Below are positions 38,317 to 48,758 of a stretch of 64,000 nt of DNA, piece after piece. The notes below the pieces were generated by a model. It searched no databases, was not told the DNA's origin, and saw only the letters and a list, made by a program, of their open reading frames with translations. The DNA lies in contig NZ_LASZ01000004.1 of NCBI RefSeq assembly GCF_001014645.1, positions 1-64,000 of the forward strand. Direction: 5' to 3'. A program made the position numbers and the translations under genes. Position 1 is the stretch's first letter, and each line of letters starts with the position of its first letter. Origin of the DNA: Luteimonas sp. FCS-9 (GTDB lineage: Bacteria > Pseudomonadota > Gammaproteobacteria > Xanthomonadales > Xanthomonadaceae).

Positions 38317-39279
38317 TCAGCCGAGCCGGTCCAGCGCCTCGCGCAGGTCGGCGGCCAGCGGCGCGTTGAGCACGTAGGCCTCGCCGTCGTCGAGTGCGAA
38401 CTCCAGCGACGCGGCGTGCAGGAACAGCCGCCGCAGCCCGATCTGGTCGCGCAGGCGCCGGTTGACCGCCGGATCGCCGTACTTGTCGTCGCCGGCCACC
38501 GGGTGGCCGATGTGCTGGGCATGCACGCGGATCTGGTGCGTGCGGCCGGTCTCGATCCGGACCTCGCAGTACGACTGACCGCCGCGGCGCTCCAGGATCC
38601 GGAAGTGACTCAGCGAGGGCTTGCCCGACGCGTTGACCTGGACGTGGCGCTCGCCACCCTGGCGCAGGCCCACGTGCAGCGGCGCGTCGACGCTCATCGT
38701 GCCGTCGGGCAGGCGCCCGGCCAACAGCGCGAGGTAGCGCTTGCGGATGCCCGCCCCATGGTCCTCGCGCATCAGCGCCTGCAGTTGGGTCAGCGCCGAG
38801 CGCTTCTTGGCCAGCACCATCAGTCCCGAGGTGTCCCGGTCCAGCCGGTGCACCAGTTCCAGCGACTGGTTCGGGCGCAGCGCGCGCAAGGTCTCGATGA
38901 CCCCGAAGCCGATCCCGCTGCCGCCATGGCTGGCGATGCCGGTCGGCTTGCTGATCGCCAGCAGGCGCGCGTCCTCGAACACGATGCTCGCGTCCATCGC
39001 CGCCAGCAGTCCGCGCGACGGCGTCCCCGCCTCCCCGGCCGGCGCCAGCCGGACCGGCGGGATCCGGACCTCGTCGCCGGCCTCGAGCTTGCGCTCGGCC
39101 TTGGCGCGGCCGCCGTTCACGCGGACCTGCCCGCTGCGCACGATCTTGTAGACGATCGACCGCGGCGCGCCCTTGAGCTGGCCCAGCAGGAAGTTGTCGA
39201 GGCGCTGGCCGGCGCGGTCGTCCGCCACCCGGACCAGCCGTACGCCGCCGCCGGCGGGGCCGGAATCGTTGTCGGTCAT
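38317..39279 (-). CDS. rluC: 23S rRNA pseudouridine synthase (RluC type)
   Basis: A 320-residue pseudouridine synthase of the RsuA/RluA superfamily. An S4 RNA-binding domain (about 20-85, RLDNFLLGQLKGAPRSIVYKIVRSGQVRVNGGR) is followed by the catalytic domain with the aspartate in LVHRLDRDTSGLMVLAK and the GRTHQIRVHAQHIGHPV motif. E. coli RluC modifies U955, U2504 and U2580 of 23S rRNA; the same targets are inferred. It is divergent from rne, exactly the E. coli and pseudomonad arrangement, which favours RluC over RluD. Confidence 0.94.
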   Translation of the reverse strand: MTDNDSGPAGGGVRLVRVADDRAGQRLDNFLLGQLKGAPRSIVYKIVRSGQVRVNGGRAKAERKLEAGDEVRIPPVRLAPAGEAGTPSRGLLAAMDASIVFEDARLLAISKPTGIASHGGSGIGFGVIETLRALRPNQSLELVHRLDRDTSGLMVLAKKRSALTQLQALMREDHGAGIRKRYLALLAGRLPDGTMSVDAPLHVGLRQGGERHVQVNASGKPSLSHFRILERRGGQSYCEVRIETGRTHQIRVHAQHIGHPVAGDDKYGDPAVNRRLRDQIGLRRLFLHAASLEFALDDGEAYVLNAPLAADLREALDRLG

Positions 39280-39679
39280 CGTCGCTTATTTATCTGCTAC
39301 ACTCGGGTCGCGATATAAGGTGCTGATTTCCCTGGAAGATCACGGGCCAAAAGCCCACCTTCCGAAGGTCTCCGGACAGTGCGCGGCCACCGCCCCAGGG
39401 GCGGCCATGTTAGCGGCTGGACGGCAACGCTGCTTATCGCCCGATGCCTGGCATCGGCGCTGAACACGTCCCGCGCGGCGCCCGCACCGGTCCAACGACC
39501 GGCCGCGAGCGGCCCGCGGCCCGCAACACCCAGACAACAACGAGCGCTCCCGCGGCCCGCCGTGGTGTCGTAGCGCTGGAAAATCCGGTTCGTCGCTGCG
39601 CTTGCGCGGCGGCTTCAGGCTTCATCCAGGCGAAACGCCCCGACGTTCCGCGCGTGAGAGCGCGTTGAGGAACGCAATC
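39280..39679 (+). promoter_or_regulatory. rne: rluC-rne divergent region and rne leader
   Basis: This 400-bp region has no supported gene. Its only AT-rich island is 39284-39320 (TTATTTATC, TACACT, GATATAAG), which probably holds overlapping divergent promoters, although no hexamer pair has ideal spacing. The remaining ~350 nt would be an rne 5' untranslated region with several GC hairpins (for example CCGCC/GGCGG near 39385). In E. coli the long rne leader is cleaved by RNase E for autoregulation, and an equivalent is plausible. TTGAGG lies just upstream of the rne ATG. Confidence 0.45.
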
Positions 39680-42600
39680 ATGAAGCGCATGCTCATCAAT
39701 GCGACGCAGGCAGAAGAACTGCGCGTCGCGATCGTCGATGGTCAGACCCTGTACGACATCGACATCGAACAGCCGTCCAGGGAACAGAAGAAGTCCAACA
39801 TCTACAAGGGCCGGATCACCCGGATCGAGCCTTCTCTCGAGGCCGCGTTCGTCGAATACGGCGCCGCCCGCCACGGCTTCCTGCCGCTCAAGGAGGTCTC
39901 GCGCGACTACTTCCAGTCCGGCGTCGACCCCAACAAGGGCTCGATCAAGGAGCTGCTGCGCGAGGGCCAGGAGGTCGTCGTCCAGGTCGACAAGGAGGAG
40001 CGCGGCAACAAGGGCGCCGCGCTGACCACGTTCATCTCGCTGGCCGGCCGCTACATGGTGCTGATGCCCAACTCGCCGACCGCCGGCCGCGTCTCGCGCC
40101 GGATCGAGGGCGAGGACCGCGCCGAGCTGAAGAAGGCGATGGACGCGCTGGACATCCCCGACGACATGGGGGTGATCATCCGCACCGCCGGCGTCGGCCG
40201 CGACGCCGAGGAACTGCAGTGGGACCTCGACTACCTGCTGAGCATCTGGCGGGCGATCGCCGAGGCCGCGCTCAGCAAGCCCTCGCCGTTCCTGATCTAC
40301 CAGGAATCGCGCCTGATCACCCGGGCGCTGCGCGACTACATGCGCGCCGACATCGCCGAAATTCTGGTCGACACGCCGGAGATGTACGCCGAGGCGCGCG
40401 ACTTCGTCGAGCAGGTGATGCCGCACAACCTGCGCAAGCTCAAGCACTACACCGACGACGTCCCGCTGTTCAACCGCTATCAGATCGAGTCGCAGATCGA
40501 GAGCGCCTACGAGCGCACCGTGCGCCTGCCCTCGGGCGGTGCGCTGGTGATCGACCAGACCGAGGCGCTGACCGCGATCGACGTCAACTCGGCGCGCGCC
40601 ACCAAGGGCGGCGACATCGAGGAGACCGCGTTCAACACCAACCTGGAGGCCGCCGACGAGGTGGCGCGCCAGCTGCGCCTGCGCGACCTGGGCGGCCTGG
40701 TGGTGATCGACTTCATCGACATGTCGTCCAACAAGCACCAGCGCGACGTCGAGAACCGCCTGCAGAACGCGCTCAAGTACGACCGCGCGCGCGTGCAGCA
40801 GAACCGGATCTCCAAGTTCGGCCTGCTGGAGATGAGCCGCCAGCGCCTGCGTGCGAGCCTGGGCGAGTCCAGCCAGATCGTCTGTCCGCGCTGCGAGGGC
40901 CATGGCCGCATGCGCAGCATCGAGTCGCTGTCGCTGTCGATCATCCGCGTTGCCGAGGAGCACGCGATGAAGGACAACACCGGACAGGTGCTGGTGCAGG
41001 CCCCGGTGGAGATCGCCAACTACCTGCTCAACGAGAAGCGCAGCGCGCTGGCCGAAATCGAGAAGCGCCACGGTGCGCCGATCATCATCGTCGCCGACGA
41101 GCAACTGCACACGCCGCACTACGAGGTCTCGCGCATCCGTGAGAACGAGCTCGGCGAAGAGACCAGCCGCCCGAGCTACCAGCGCGGCACCCCGCGCCGC
41201 GTGGCGACGATCGCGCTGAGCAAGGGCAACCTCAACGTGCCGCCGCCGGCCGTGACCAACGTGCGCCCGGCCCAGCCGGCGCCGGTCCGCGAACCCAGGC
41301 CGGAGCCCGTCCCCGCGCCGGCGCAGGCCCCCGCGCCGGTCGCAGCACCGCCGCCCCCGCCGGCACCGGCCCCTTCGGGCGGTTTCGTCGGCTGGCTCAA
41401 GACGCTGTTCGCCGCGCCGGCACCGGCAGCGCCGCAGCCGGCACGCCCGGACGCCCGTGCGCCGAGGCCCGAAGGCCAGGCGCGCGACGGCCAGCCGCGC
41501 GGCGAAGGCCGTGGCAACGGCCGCAATGGCCAGCGCCGCGATCGCCGCGGGTCGCGCCAGGGCGGCCAGGCCGCGCAGCCGGCCGCGGCGGTGACGCCCG
41601 CACGCGAGGAACAGGCCGCCGCGCCCCAGCGTGAGCCGCGCCGCGAGCAGGCCGCGCAGGACAAGCGTCCGCAGGAGCGTCGCCAGAAGCAGAAGCAGCC
41701 GCGAGCGCCCCGCCCGCCCAAGGGCGAGGCCGATGCCGCTGAAACGGTGACGGCACCCGCCGTCGCGGCGGCGACGACCGCAGCCGCGGTCGCGACGACG
41801 CCGGCCCAGGCCGCACCGGCCGCACGGGCCGAGGTCGCTGCGACGGCGCCGGTCGCGCCGGCCACGGTCGAATCGCCGAAGGCCGAGGCCCCGGCGCCTG
41901 TCGAGGCCGAGCGCCCCGCCCCCGCATCGGCGGTCGACGCTGCGCAGCCTCCGGTCGCGCCGGCCACGGTCGATGCCGACCAGGCCGACGAGGAGCGGAC
42001 GGGCGACGAGGCCGCGTCGGGCGACGACGACGAGGCCGGCAACGGCCGCCGCCGTCGCGGTCGCCGCGGCGGTCGCCGCCGTCGTCGCGGCAAGGCCGGC
42101 GATGGCAACGCCACCGGCGACGAGCTGCAGCAGGACGACGACGAGGCCGCGGACGACCACGGGATCGTCCCGTCCGACCGCGCGCAGCCCGAGTTCGACT
42201 TCGACGACCTGCCCGCCGTCCCGGCACCGACGTCGGCACCTGCGCCCACGCCCGCCGCAGCCACGGTCCCGGCAACGGACGCAGCCGCTGCGGTGGACGC
42301 GACCGGTACCGACGCCGAGGCGCCGGCGCGTGCCGACATCGCACGCGAGCCGTCGGCGCCGGTGTCCGCATCGGCACCGACGACCGCACCGGCCCTGCCG
42401 GCGACCGGGACCACCGGGGACCGGCAGCCGGCTGCCGATGGGGACGTGACCACGGACGCGGCGAACGCAGCCGTTCCGGCGCAGGCGCAGGGCGCGGACC
42501 CGGTCGATCCGTCCGCGACGCTGTCGACGCCGTCGGCGGTCGAGGTCGCGCAGGCCGACGCCGATGCCGCCGCGCCCGCATCGCCGGTCGAGCGCCCGGC

Positions 42601-42949
42601 GACTGAGGCCGTCGGACGCGACGCCGCTCCGGGCCTGTTCGATGCGCCGACGCCCGCCGACCCGGCGGCCGAAGCAGTCGAGCAGGTCGCGGTGGTCGAC
42701 GACGCGCGGCAGGATACGGACACGGCCGACACGGCCCGCGCCGATGCTGCCGCCACGCCGCCGTCGCAGGCCGTCCCAGTGCCGGCAGACGTGGACGAGC
42801 CCGGCACGCCGGCCGAGTCCGAGTCCGAGTCCGAGTCCGAGGATGCTGCCGCGCCCGCGACCGGGTCCGCGAAACCCGCGTCCCCGGCAGCCGGTACCGG
42901 GGCCGAGCCGGACGAGCGCCCGGACCCGCGGCCGACCCGCGAGGCCTGA
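39680..42949 (+). CDS. rne: Ribonuclease E
   Basis: RNase E is the essential endonuclease for mRNA decay and rRNA/tRNA processing and the scaffold of the degradosome. The 1089-residue protein has an N-terminal catalytic half: S1 domain at about 35-125, DNase I-like metal site with DVNSARA and [10 protein letters not shown], and the Zn-link CPRCEGHG with C402 and C405. After about 520 the protein is low-complexity, with Pro/Ala runs, Arg-rich blocks ([14 protein letters not shown]) for RNA binding, and acidic repeats ESESESE near the end. ATG 39680 gives the canonical [10 protein letters not shown] start; an in-frame upstream TTG is not needed. Confidence 0.97.
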   Translation: MKRMLINATQAEELRVAIVDGQTLYDIDIEQPSREQKKSNIYKGRITRIEPSLEAAFVEYGAARHGFLPLKEVSRDYFQSGVDPNKGSIKELLREGQEVVVQVDKEERGNKGAALTTFISLAGRYMVLMPNSPTAGRVSRRIEGEDRAELKKAMDALDIPDDMGVIIRTAGVGRDAEELQWDLDYLLSIWRAIAEAALSKPSPFLIYQESRLITRALRDYMRADIAEILVDTPEMYAEARDFVEQVMPHNLRKLKHYTDDVPLFNRYQIESQIESAYERTVRLPSGGALVIDQTEALTAIDVNSARATKGGDIEETAFNTNLEAADEVARQLRLRDLGGLVVIDFIDMSSNKHQRDVENRLQNALKYDRARVQQNRISKFGLLEMSRQRLRASLGESSQIVCPRCEGHGRMRSIESLSLSIIRVAEEHAMKDNTGQVLVQAPVEIANYLLNEKRSALAEIEKRHGAPIIIVADEQLHTPHYEVSRIRENELGEETSRPSYQRGTPRRVATIALSKGNLNVPPPAVTNVRPAQPAPVREPRPEPVPAPAQAPAPVAAPPPPPAPAPSGGFVGWLKTLFAAPAPAAPQPARPDARAPRPEGQARDGQPRGEGRGNGRNGQRRDRRGSRQGGQAAQPAAAVTPAREEQAAAPQREPRREQAAQDKRPQERRQKQKQPRAPRPPKGEADAAETVTAPAVAAATTAAAVATTPAQAAPAARAEVAATAPVAPATVESPKAEAPAPVEAERPAPASAVDAAQPPVAPATVDADQADEERTGDEAASGDDDEAGNGRRRRGRRGGRRRRRGKAGDGNATGDELQQDDDEAADDHGIVPSDRAQPEFDFDDLPAVPAPTSAPAPTPAAATVPATDAAAAVDATGTDAEAPARADIAREPSAPVSASAPTTAPALPATGTTGDRQPAADGDVTTDAANAAVPAQAQGADPVDPSATLSTPSAVEVAQADADAAAPASPVERPATEAVGRDAAPGLFDAPTPADPAAEAVEQVAVVDDARQDTDTADTARADAAATPPSQAVPVPADVDEPGTPAESESESESEDAAAPATGSAKPASPAAGTGAEPDERPDPRPTREA

Positions 42950-42957
42950 GCGATGCG

Positions 42958-42988
42958 AAAAAGCCCCGGCAAGTCCGGGGCTTTTTTT
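42958..42988 (+). terminator. Rho-independent terminator of rne
   Basis: Stem AAAAAGCCCCGG / CCGGGGCTTTTTTT with a 5-nt loop begins 8 bp after the rne stop. The following 42989-43293 shows no gene or clear element before the convergent response regulator stop. Confidence 0.95.
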
Positions 42989-43293
42989 CGCGCAAGCCTG
43001 TCCGAAGTCGGCTCGGCCAGGCGTCCGCGCGTGCGCCTGCCGGGTACCGCGCCCAGTCGCGGCCCGATATCCGCTTGGTGGTCGCGGCACCCGACAGGCG
43101 CTGGATACGGATGCGACGACGGACCGGAAAGCGGGATACGGGACGGCGGGTGATGCGGCGCGACCTTCGCAATCGATGTGCGCTGCATGCCAGGTGCACG
43201 CCGGAGCGCGCCGCGCAGCAGAGGCCCCGCCACGCCATCCGGGCGCAGGCTCGCGATCGCCCGCGCGACGCGCCCGGGGCTGGCTCGCAGGCC

Positions 43294-43941
43294 CTACACC
43301 GCCATGTCGGGCGGCGCGATGCCGTACTGGCTCGCGAGCCGGGCCAGGGCGATCGCGTCCTGGATCTGCAGCTTTTCAAACAGCCGCGACTTGTGCGTGT
43401 TGACGGTCTTCGCGCTCAGGCTCAGGCGCCGTGCGATGTCCTCCTGGCGCAGGCCGTGCAGCAACAGCATCGCGACCTCGAGCTCGCGCGAGGACAGCGC
43501 GTCGAACGGCGTGCCGTCGCCGTCCACGCCCGACAGCGCGAGATTCTGGGCGATCGCGCTGGCCAGATAGCGCTTGCCGCGGGCCACGTCACGCACCGCG
43601 CGCACCAGTTCGCCGGCATCGCCGCCCTTGCCGACGTAGCCCGAGGCGCCCGCCTCGATCAGCCGCCGCGGCATCGGGCCGTCCTCGAGGATCGACACGA
43701 CGATCACCCGCGTCGCGGACCCACCGCGCACGATGCGCTCGGTGACCTCCAGTCCGCTGACGCCCGGCAGGTGCAGATCGCACAGCACGATGTCGGGCTT
43801 GAGGCGGCGGATCTGCGGCAACGCATCCTCCCCGCTCTCGGCCTCGCCGATCACTTCGATGTCCGACTGTCCGTCGAGGATCATGCGCATGCCGGTGCGC
43901 ACCAACGCATGGTCGTCGACCATGAACACACGAATCTTCAT
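43294..43941 (-). CDS. GacA/UvrY-like response regulator (NarL/FixJ family)
   Basis: A 215-residue two-component regulator. The receiver domain has D9/D10, phospho-acceptor D55 in IVLCDLHLPG and a lysine in YVGKGG. The C-terminal LuxR helix-turn-helix is LSSRELEVAMLLLHGLRQEDIARRLSLSAKTV in pattern. The closest family resemblance is UvrY/GacA, which drive csrB-type sRNAs under BarA/GacS; that is an inference from sequence pattern only. No histidine kinase is adjacent and uvrC, its frequent neighbour, is absent. ATG at 43941. Confidence 0.85.
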   Translation of the reverse strand: MKIRVFMVDDHALVRTGMRMILDGQSDIEVIGEAESGEDALPQIRRLKPDIVLCDLHLPGVSGLEVTERIVRGGSATRVIVVSILEDGPMPRRLIEAGASGYVGKGGDAGELVRAVRDVARGKRYLASAIAQNLALSGVDGDGTPFDALSSRELEVAMLLLHGLRQEDIARRLSLSAKTVNTHKSRLFEKLQIQDAIALARLASQYGIAPPDMAV

Positions 43942-44024
43942 CCCTGCTGCCCCGTCGTATTCCCCAGGACGAGGCTAAGCGTTGCATCGCGGTCGCCGCA
44001 AGTCGGAGAACTCCGACCGCCGCG

Positions 44025-44651
44025 TCAGCCCGGCCCGCGCTCGCGCGTCATCAGCACCTGCAGGTCGTCGACCATCTGCGCGACCGGCTGGTCGTACTGG
44101 AACGCCAGCCGCAGTCGCCCGTCCGGACCGATCACGTAGTTCACCATCGTGTGGTCCATCGCGTACGACGACCGCGTGGGCACCTGGCGGTAGGTCACGC
44201 GGAATGCCTGCGCCGCGAGGCGCGTCTGCATCTCGTCGCCGCGCAACGCGACGATGCCGTCACCGAATGCGCGCACGTATTCGTCGAGCACCGGGCCGGT
44301 GTCGCGCTGCGGATCGACGGTGACGAAGACGATCCGCAGCCGCGCCCCGTCCTCGCCCAGCGCGCGGCGCACCTGGGTCGCCTTGACCAGGCTGGTCGGG
44401 CAGACCTCGGGGCAATGGGTGTAGCCGAACGACAGCAGCACGTAGTCGCCGCGGAAGTCGCCCAGGCCGCGCGGCTGGCCGTCGGTGCCCTGCAGCGCCA
44501 GGCTGCGCCCGTAGGACACGCCCGACAGGTCGGTGCCATGGAACGGGCCGGTGGGCGCGGCCGTGCAGGCCGACAGCGCCAGGGCGAGACAGAGGACGGA
44601 CGGCAACGACGATCGCAGGGACACGCTGTTCTTTTCCGGGAAACGGGACAC
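44025..44651 (-). CDS. SCO1/SenC/PrrC-family copper chaperone lipoprotein
   Basis: A 208-residue thioredoxin-fold protein with lipobox LALSAC (C29). The copper site is complete: CPEVC (C79, C83) plus the distal histidine in YAMDHTMVNY. SCO proteins load the CuA centre of cytochrome c oxidase on the periplasmic face. The cox genes are not in this window, but the ccm operon and cytochromes nearby serve the same respiratory chain. It is encoded alone on the minus strand after the regulator. Confidence 0.93.
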   Translation of the reverse strand: MSRFPEKNSVSLRSSLPSVLCLALALSACTAAPTGPFHGTDLSGVSYGRSLALQGTDGQPRGLGDFRGDYVLLSFGYTHCPEVCPTSLVKATQVRRALGEDGARLRIVFVTVDPQRDTGPVLDEYVRAFGDGIVALRGDEMQTRLAAQAFRVTYRQVPTRSSYAMDHTMVNYVIGPDGRLRLAFQYDQPVAQMVDDLQVLMTRERGPG

Positions 44652-44777
44652 GGCGCCGCGATCGCGCGCGGCGATCCCCGATTCTAGGCGCTCGCCGCTG
44701 AAGCCCCGGTTGCGACCGATCGTCGCAGCCCGCCTGCGACGCGGCGCGAGAGACGCCGCGCCGTGGCCTGCGCGGCG

Positions 44778-45923
44778 CTACAGCGCCTGCAACCGCGCGA
44801 TCGCCGCGTCCAGCGTCGCCGGATTCTTGGCGAAGCACAGCCGCGCCAGCCGCTGGCCCTGTGGCGGCCGGGCGTAGAACGGCGAGAGCGGGATCGCGGC
44901 CACGCCCTTGTCGATCGTCAGCCAGCGGCAGAACGCCGCGTCGTCGAGGTCGCTGACGTCCGAATAGTCGACGAGCTGGAAGTAGCCGCCGGGCACCGGC
45001 AGCGGCCGCAGGCGCGTGGTCGCCAGCTGCGCGGCGAACGCGTCGCGCTTGGCCTGGTAGAACGCGCCGAGCTGCTCGTAGTGCTCGGGTTCCTCGCGCA
45101 GCATCGCCGCGAACGCGTGCTGGGCCGGCGCGAACGTGCAGAACACGTTGTACTGGTGGACCTTGCGGAACTCCGCGCTCAGCGCCGGCGGCGCGATGCA
45201 GTAGCCGAGCTTCCAGCCGGTGCAGTGGTAGGTCTTGCCGAAGCTCGAGACCACGAACGCGCGCTCGCGCAGCGCCGGATAGCGCAACGCCGATTCATGG
45301 CGCGCGCCGTCGAAAACGATGTGCTCGTAGACCTCGTCCGACAGCAGGTAGATGCCGGTGTCGGCGACGATGTCGGCGATCGCCTGCATGTCGCCGGCAT
45401 CGAACATCGCGCCCGACGGGTTGTGCGGGCTGTTGACGATCAGCATGCGCGTGCGCGGCGTGACCGCCTCGCGCACGCGCTGCCAGTCCGGCGCGAAGGT
45501 CGCCGGGTCGAGCGGCACGTGGACCGCGACCGCGCCGGCCAGTTCGATCGCCGGCTCGTAGCTGTCGTAGGCCGGATCGAGCACGATCACCTCCTCGCCG
45601 GCGCGCACGACCGCGTGGATCGCGTTGAACAGCGCCTCGGTCGCGCCGCTGGTCACGGTGACCTCGGTCTCGGCGTCGGGCGCGTGACCGTAGACGCGCG
45701 CGGTCTTGTCGGCGATCGCCTGGCGCAGCGCCGGGATGCCGGTCATCGGCGCATACTGGTTGTGGCCGGCGCGCATCGCCGCGGCGAGCTCGTCCACCAG
45801 GCGCTGCGGGACGTCGAAGTCGGGGAAGCCCTGGCCGAGGTTGACCGCGCCGTGCTCGGCGGCCAGCTGCGACATCACGGTGAAGATCGTGGTGCCGACC
45901 TTGGGCAGCTTGGTCCGGGTCAT
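44778..45923 (-). CDS. Methionine-type class I/II aminotransferase (YbdL-like)
   Basis: A 381-residue PLP-dependent fold type I aminotransferase. The N-terminal VGTTIFTVMSQLAAEHGAVN and NLGQGFPDFDVP, the YAPMTGIPALR loop, NSPHNPSGAMF, and the PLP-lysine motif SSFGKTYHCTGWKLG match the E. coli YbdL / KAT III subgroup, which prefers methionine, histidine and phenylalanine. An in-frame extension to 46010 is excluded because ATG 45923 gives the family N-terminus. It may close the methionine salvage cycle, but no mtn genes are near. Confidence 0.9.
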   Translation of the reverse strand: MTRTKLPKVGTTIFTVMSQLAAEHGAVNLGQGFPDFDVPQRLVDELAAAMRAGHNQYAPMTGIPALRQAIADKTARVYGHAPDAETEVTVTSGATEALFNAIHAVVRAGEEVIVLDPAYDSYEPAIELAGAVAVHVPLDPATFAPDWQRVREAVTPRTRMLIVNSPHNPSGAMFDAGDMQAIADIVADTGIYLLSDEVYEHIVFDGARHESALRYPALRERAFVVSSFGKTYHCTGWKLGYCIAPPALSAEFRKVHQYNVFCTFAPAQHAFAAMLREEPEHYEQLGAFYQAKRDAFAAQLATTRLRPLPVPGGYFQLVDYSDVSDLDDAAFCRWLTIDKGVAAIPLSPFYARPPQGQRLARLCFAKNPATLDAAIARLQAL

Positions 45924-45990
45924 CTGGCCTGCGTCCGTCCTGAAAGGGGCCCGAGTGTACGGGCCCGTCCGCCGGGGATAAACCGCGACC

Positions 45991-46494
45991 GTGCAACGCC
46001 GGACCGCCACCGATGCCGTCGATGCGCCGCGCGCGCAGCTCGATCCCGACCTGCTCGAGGCCTGGCTGCAGGCGCGCTACCGCTGGCGCGCGCCCGACCG
46101 CCGCTGGCACCCGCTCGCCCCCGGCCGCCGCGCCGCCGCACTCGAGCGCCTGCATCCCGGCGCGGCCGGCTTCGGCGTGGTCACCGCCTGGAATCCCGGC
46201 GGGCGCGCCTGCGCGGGCGTCGACAACCGCCGCGCCGGCCGCGCGCTCGACGCCGCGCTCGAGGCGGTCGGCATTCGCCGCCATCCCTCGTGCGCGGACG
46301 CTCCCGACGGCGGCTGGCTCGAGCCCGGGCGGCTGCTGGTCGACGTCGATGCCGGCACGCTCGACGCGCTGGCCGACCGGTTCGGCCAGCTGGGCACGCT
46401 GTGGTGGCCGCGCGGCGAGCCGGTGCGGCTGCGGCTGGCCGCGTCCGCACCTGCCTGGCGCATGAACGATCCGCGCATCGCCTGGCGGCATTGA
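45991..46494 (+). CDS. DUF3293 domain protein
   Basis: A 167-residue small cytoplasmic protein starting at GTG 45991, divergent from the aminotransferase. The core VVTAWNPGGRACAGVDNRRA, then the ...AALEAVGIRRHP... and WLEPGRLLVDVD segments match the DUF3293 pattern (TAxNP, N-R, EPG). No catalytic motif is known. It ends at 46494, just before the ccm operon, without obvious functional link. Confidence 0.72.
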   Translation: MQRRTATDAVDAPRAQLDPDLLEAWLQARYRWRAPDRRWHPLAPGRRAAALERLHPGAAGFGVVTAWNPGGRACAGVDNRRAGRALDAALEAVGIRRHPSCADAPDGGWLEPGRLLVDVDAGTLDALADRFGQLGTLWWPRGEPVRLRLAASAPAWRMNDPRIAWRH

Positions 46495-46526
46495 CCCTGC
46501 GCAATGCCGCGACCGGCGGCAATCCC

Positions 46527-46532
46527 TAGAAT
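46527..46532 (+). promoter_or_regulatory. ccmA: Probable -10 box of the ccm operon
   Basis: TAGAAT at 46527-46532, 40 bp before the ccmA ATG. It is the same -10 hexamer as in the rpsB and ykgO promoters. A convincing -35 at 16-18 bp is not seen; TTGACC at 46491 is too far (30 bp). Confidence 0.4.
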
Positions 46533-46572
46533 GCACGTCCGACGCGGCCCTCCCGCCCGCCGACCGCTCCCC

Positions 46573-47208
46573 ATGTCCGCAGCCGTCCCCCCCCTGCTCG
46601 CCACCCGCGGCCTGCGCTTCTCGCGCGACGAGCGCCCGGTGTTCGGCCCGCTCGACTTCGCGGTGCAGGCCGGCGAAGCGCTGCTGGTGCGCGGCGGCAA
46701 CGGCGTCGGCAAGACGACGCTGCTGCGCGTGCTCGCCGGGCTGCTGGAGGCCGACGGCGGCACGGTCGAGGTCGCCGGCCGCCCGGTCGCGCGCGCGATG
46801 CGCGCCGGCACGATGGCCTACCTGGGCCACCTGCCGGGGCTCAAGGCCGACCTGGACGCGATCGAGAACCTCGCGTTCCTGGCGCGCCTGCAGGGCTGCC
46901 GGCCCACCCAGACCGCCGAGCGCGCGCTGCGCGTCGTCGGGCTGGCCGCGCAGGCGCACCTGCTGGTGCGACAGATGTCGGCCGGGCAGAAGAAGCGGCT
47001 GTCGCTGGCGCGGCTGTGGATGTCGCCGGCGCCGCTGTGGCTGCTCGACGAGCCCTACGCCAACCTCGATCTGCAGGGCATCGAGCTGGTCAACCGCATG
47101 GTCCGCGCCCAGCTCGACGACGGCGGCGCGGCGCTGGTGACCACGCACGGCGCCTATGCCGCGCCGCCGGTGCGCACCCGCGAGCTGTGCCTGGAGGCGG
47201 CCGCGTGA
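46573..47208 (+). CDS. ccmA: Heme exporter ATP-binding protein
   Basis: A 211-residue ABC ATPase, first gene of the complete System I operon. Walker [13 protein letters not shown], signature [14 protein letters not shown] and Walker [13 protein letters not shown] are intact. With CcmB and CcmC it drives release of holo-CcmE from the CcmC-heme complex. ATG 46573 is chosen because the protein then starts at the family position; the in-frame upstream extension is proline/arginine-rich leader. Its TGA overlaps the ccmB GTG (GTGA). Confidence 0.96.
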   Translation: MSAAVPPLLATRGLRFSRDERPVFGPLDFAVQAGEALLVRGGNGVGKTTLLRVLAGLLEADGGTVEVAGRPVARAMRAGTMAYLGHLPGLKADLDAIENLAFLARLQGCRPTQTAERALRVVGLAAQAHLLVRQMSAGQKKRLSLARLWMSPAPLWLLDEPYANLDLQGIELVNRMVRAQLDDGGAALVTTHGAYAAPPVRTRELCLEAAA

Positions 47209-47894
47209 GCGCGCCGCTGCCCACGCTCGCCGGCAGCGCGCGGGCGCTGGTCGCGCGCGACCTGCGCCTGCTGTGGCGCCGGCGCGGCGATGCGTTCCAG
47301 CCGGCGCTGTTCGCGCTGATCGTGATCGTGCTGTTCGCGCTGGCGCTGGGCAGCGACGCGGCGATGCTGGCGCGGGTCGCGCCGGGCGTGCTGTGGGTCG
47401 CGGCGCTGCTGTCGGGGCTGCTGGCGCTCGACACGCTGTTCCGCGGCGACGCCGACGACGGTTCGCTCGAGCAGTGGATGCTCGCACCGGTGCCGCTGGC
47501 CTGGCTGGTGCTGGTGCGCACGGTCTCGCACTGGGCGACCACGACGCTGCCGCTGCTGCTGGCCACGCCGCTGCTGGCCGAACTGCTGGGCCTGCCGCGG
47601 GCGCAGCTGCCGGTGCTGCTCGCCGGGCTGGCGCTGGGCACGCCGCTGCTGAGCCTGCTCGGCGCGGTGGTGGCCGCGCTGACCATCGGCATGCGCCGTT
47701 CCGGTATCCTGTTGGCGCTGCTCGCGTTGCCGCTGTACGTGCCGGTCCTGGTGTTCGGGGCCGGCAGCGTGGCGATCTCGGCCCAGGGCCACGATCCCAC
47801 CGGCGGCCTGCTGCTGCTCGGCGCCGGCCTCGCCGCCGCCGTGGTGCTGGCGCCGGTCGCCGCCGCCGCCGCCATCCGCATCGCGCTGACCTGA
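47205..47894 (+). CDS. ccmB: Heme exporter membrane protein
   Basis: A 229-residue inner-membrane permease with six hydrophobic segments and the motifs [27 protein letters not shown] and [12 protein letters not shown] typical of CcmB. It starts at GTG 47205, inside the ccmA stop. It forms the ABC complex CcmABCD. A 105-bp spacer without a gene separates it from ccmC. Confidence 0.96.
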   Translation: MSAPLPTLAGSARALVARDLRLLWRRRGDAFQPALFALIVIVLFALALGSDAAMLARVAPGVLWVAALLSGLLALDTLFRGDADDGSLEQWMLAPVPLAWLVLVRTVSHWATTTLPLLLATPLLAELLGLPRAQLPVLLAGLALGTPLLSLLGAVVAALTIGMRRSGILLALLALPLYVPVLVFGAGSVAISAQGHDPTGGLLLLGAGLAAAVVLAPVAAAAAIRIALT

Positions 47895-47999
47895 CCGCAT
47901 GCAGCGACCGACCGCCACCGCCGCGCCACCGTTCCGCCCGCGGCCGGATGCCGCGCCGCACGATCCCGCCAGCCCGTTCACGCCAGCACGTCCGCCCGC

Positions 48000-48758
48000 A
48001 TGAATCCCATCGTCCTCTGGTTCCATCAGCTCGGTTCGCCGCCGACGTTCGACCGCTTCGCACGGCGCTGGGCGCCGTGGGCGTACGGCCTGGCGCTGCT
48101 GACGATGGCCGTCGGCCTGTACGGCGCGCTGTTCCAGGTCCCGGCCGACTACCAGCAGGGCGACAGCTTCCGGATCCTCTACATCCACGTGCCGAGCGCG
48201 TGGATGAGCCTGGCGGTGTTCGCGCTGATGGCGCTCTACGGCGCGATCGCGCTGATCTGGCGGATCAAGCTGTGCGAGATCCTGGCGATGGCCTGCGCGC
48301 CGATCGGGGCCGCCTTCACCGTGGTGACGCTCGCGACCGGCTCGATCTGGGGCAAGCCGATGTGGGGCACCTGGTGGGACTGGGACCCGCGGCTGACCAC
48401 GCAGCTGATCCTGCTGTTCCTGTACCTGGGCGTAATCGGGCTCTACCAGTCGATCGAGGACCGGCGCACCGCGGCGCGCGCGGCGTCGCTGCTGGCGATC
48501 GTCGGCGTCGCGCTGCTGCCGATCATCCGCTACTCGGTGGTGTGGTGGGACTCGCTGCACCAGGGCCAGACGATCCGCGTGTTCGGCGAGTCGAGCATGG
48601 ACGCGAGCATGGTCGGCCCGCTGCTGTGGATGATCGTGGCGACCAAGTTCTGGTTCGTCGGGTCGCTGCTGGCGCGCGCGCGCGCCGACAATCTCCGCCG
48701 CGAGGCGGGCAAGGACTGGGTGCGCCGGATGGCCGGCGCGCCGGGAGAACGCGCATGA
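48000..48758 (+). CDS. ccmC: Heme handling protein of cytochrome c maturation
   Basis: A 252-residue six-helix protein. The tryptophan-rich heme-binding loop [10 protein letters not shown] is present, with flanking histidines in YIHVPSAWM and WWDSLHQG. It binds heme and helps attach it covalently to CcmE. ATG 48000. The stop overlaps the ccmD ATG (ATGA). Confidence 0.97.
   Translation: MNPIVLWFHQLGSPPTFDRFARRWAPWAYGLALLTMAVGLYGALFQVPADYQQGDSFRILYIHVPSAWMSLAVFALMALYGAIALIWRIKLCEILAMACAPIGAAFTVVTLATGSIWGKPMWGTWWDWDPRLTTQLILLFLYLGVIGLYQSIEDRRTAARAASLLAIVGVALLPIIRYSVVWWDSLHQGQTIRVFGESSMDASMVGPLLWMIVATKFWFVGSLLARARADNLRREAGKDWVRRMAGAPGERA

Noticed and set aside
39602..39679. 26-codon N-terminal extension of RNase E from a TTG
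   Set aside because: The ATG at 39680 gives the universally conserved RNase E N-terminus and is preceded by a GAGG site; the extension looks like leader.
39434..43090. 1218-codon minus-strand frame opposite rne
   Set aside because: Its composition is Gly/Arg/Leu shadow sequence. The plus strand encodes full RNase E with promoter region and terminator.
43075..44139. 354-codon plus-strand frame through the response regulator region
   Set aside because: It is antisense to a complete GacA-like regulator and its upstream part has no recognisable domain or start signal.
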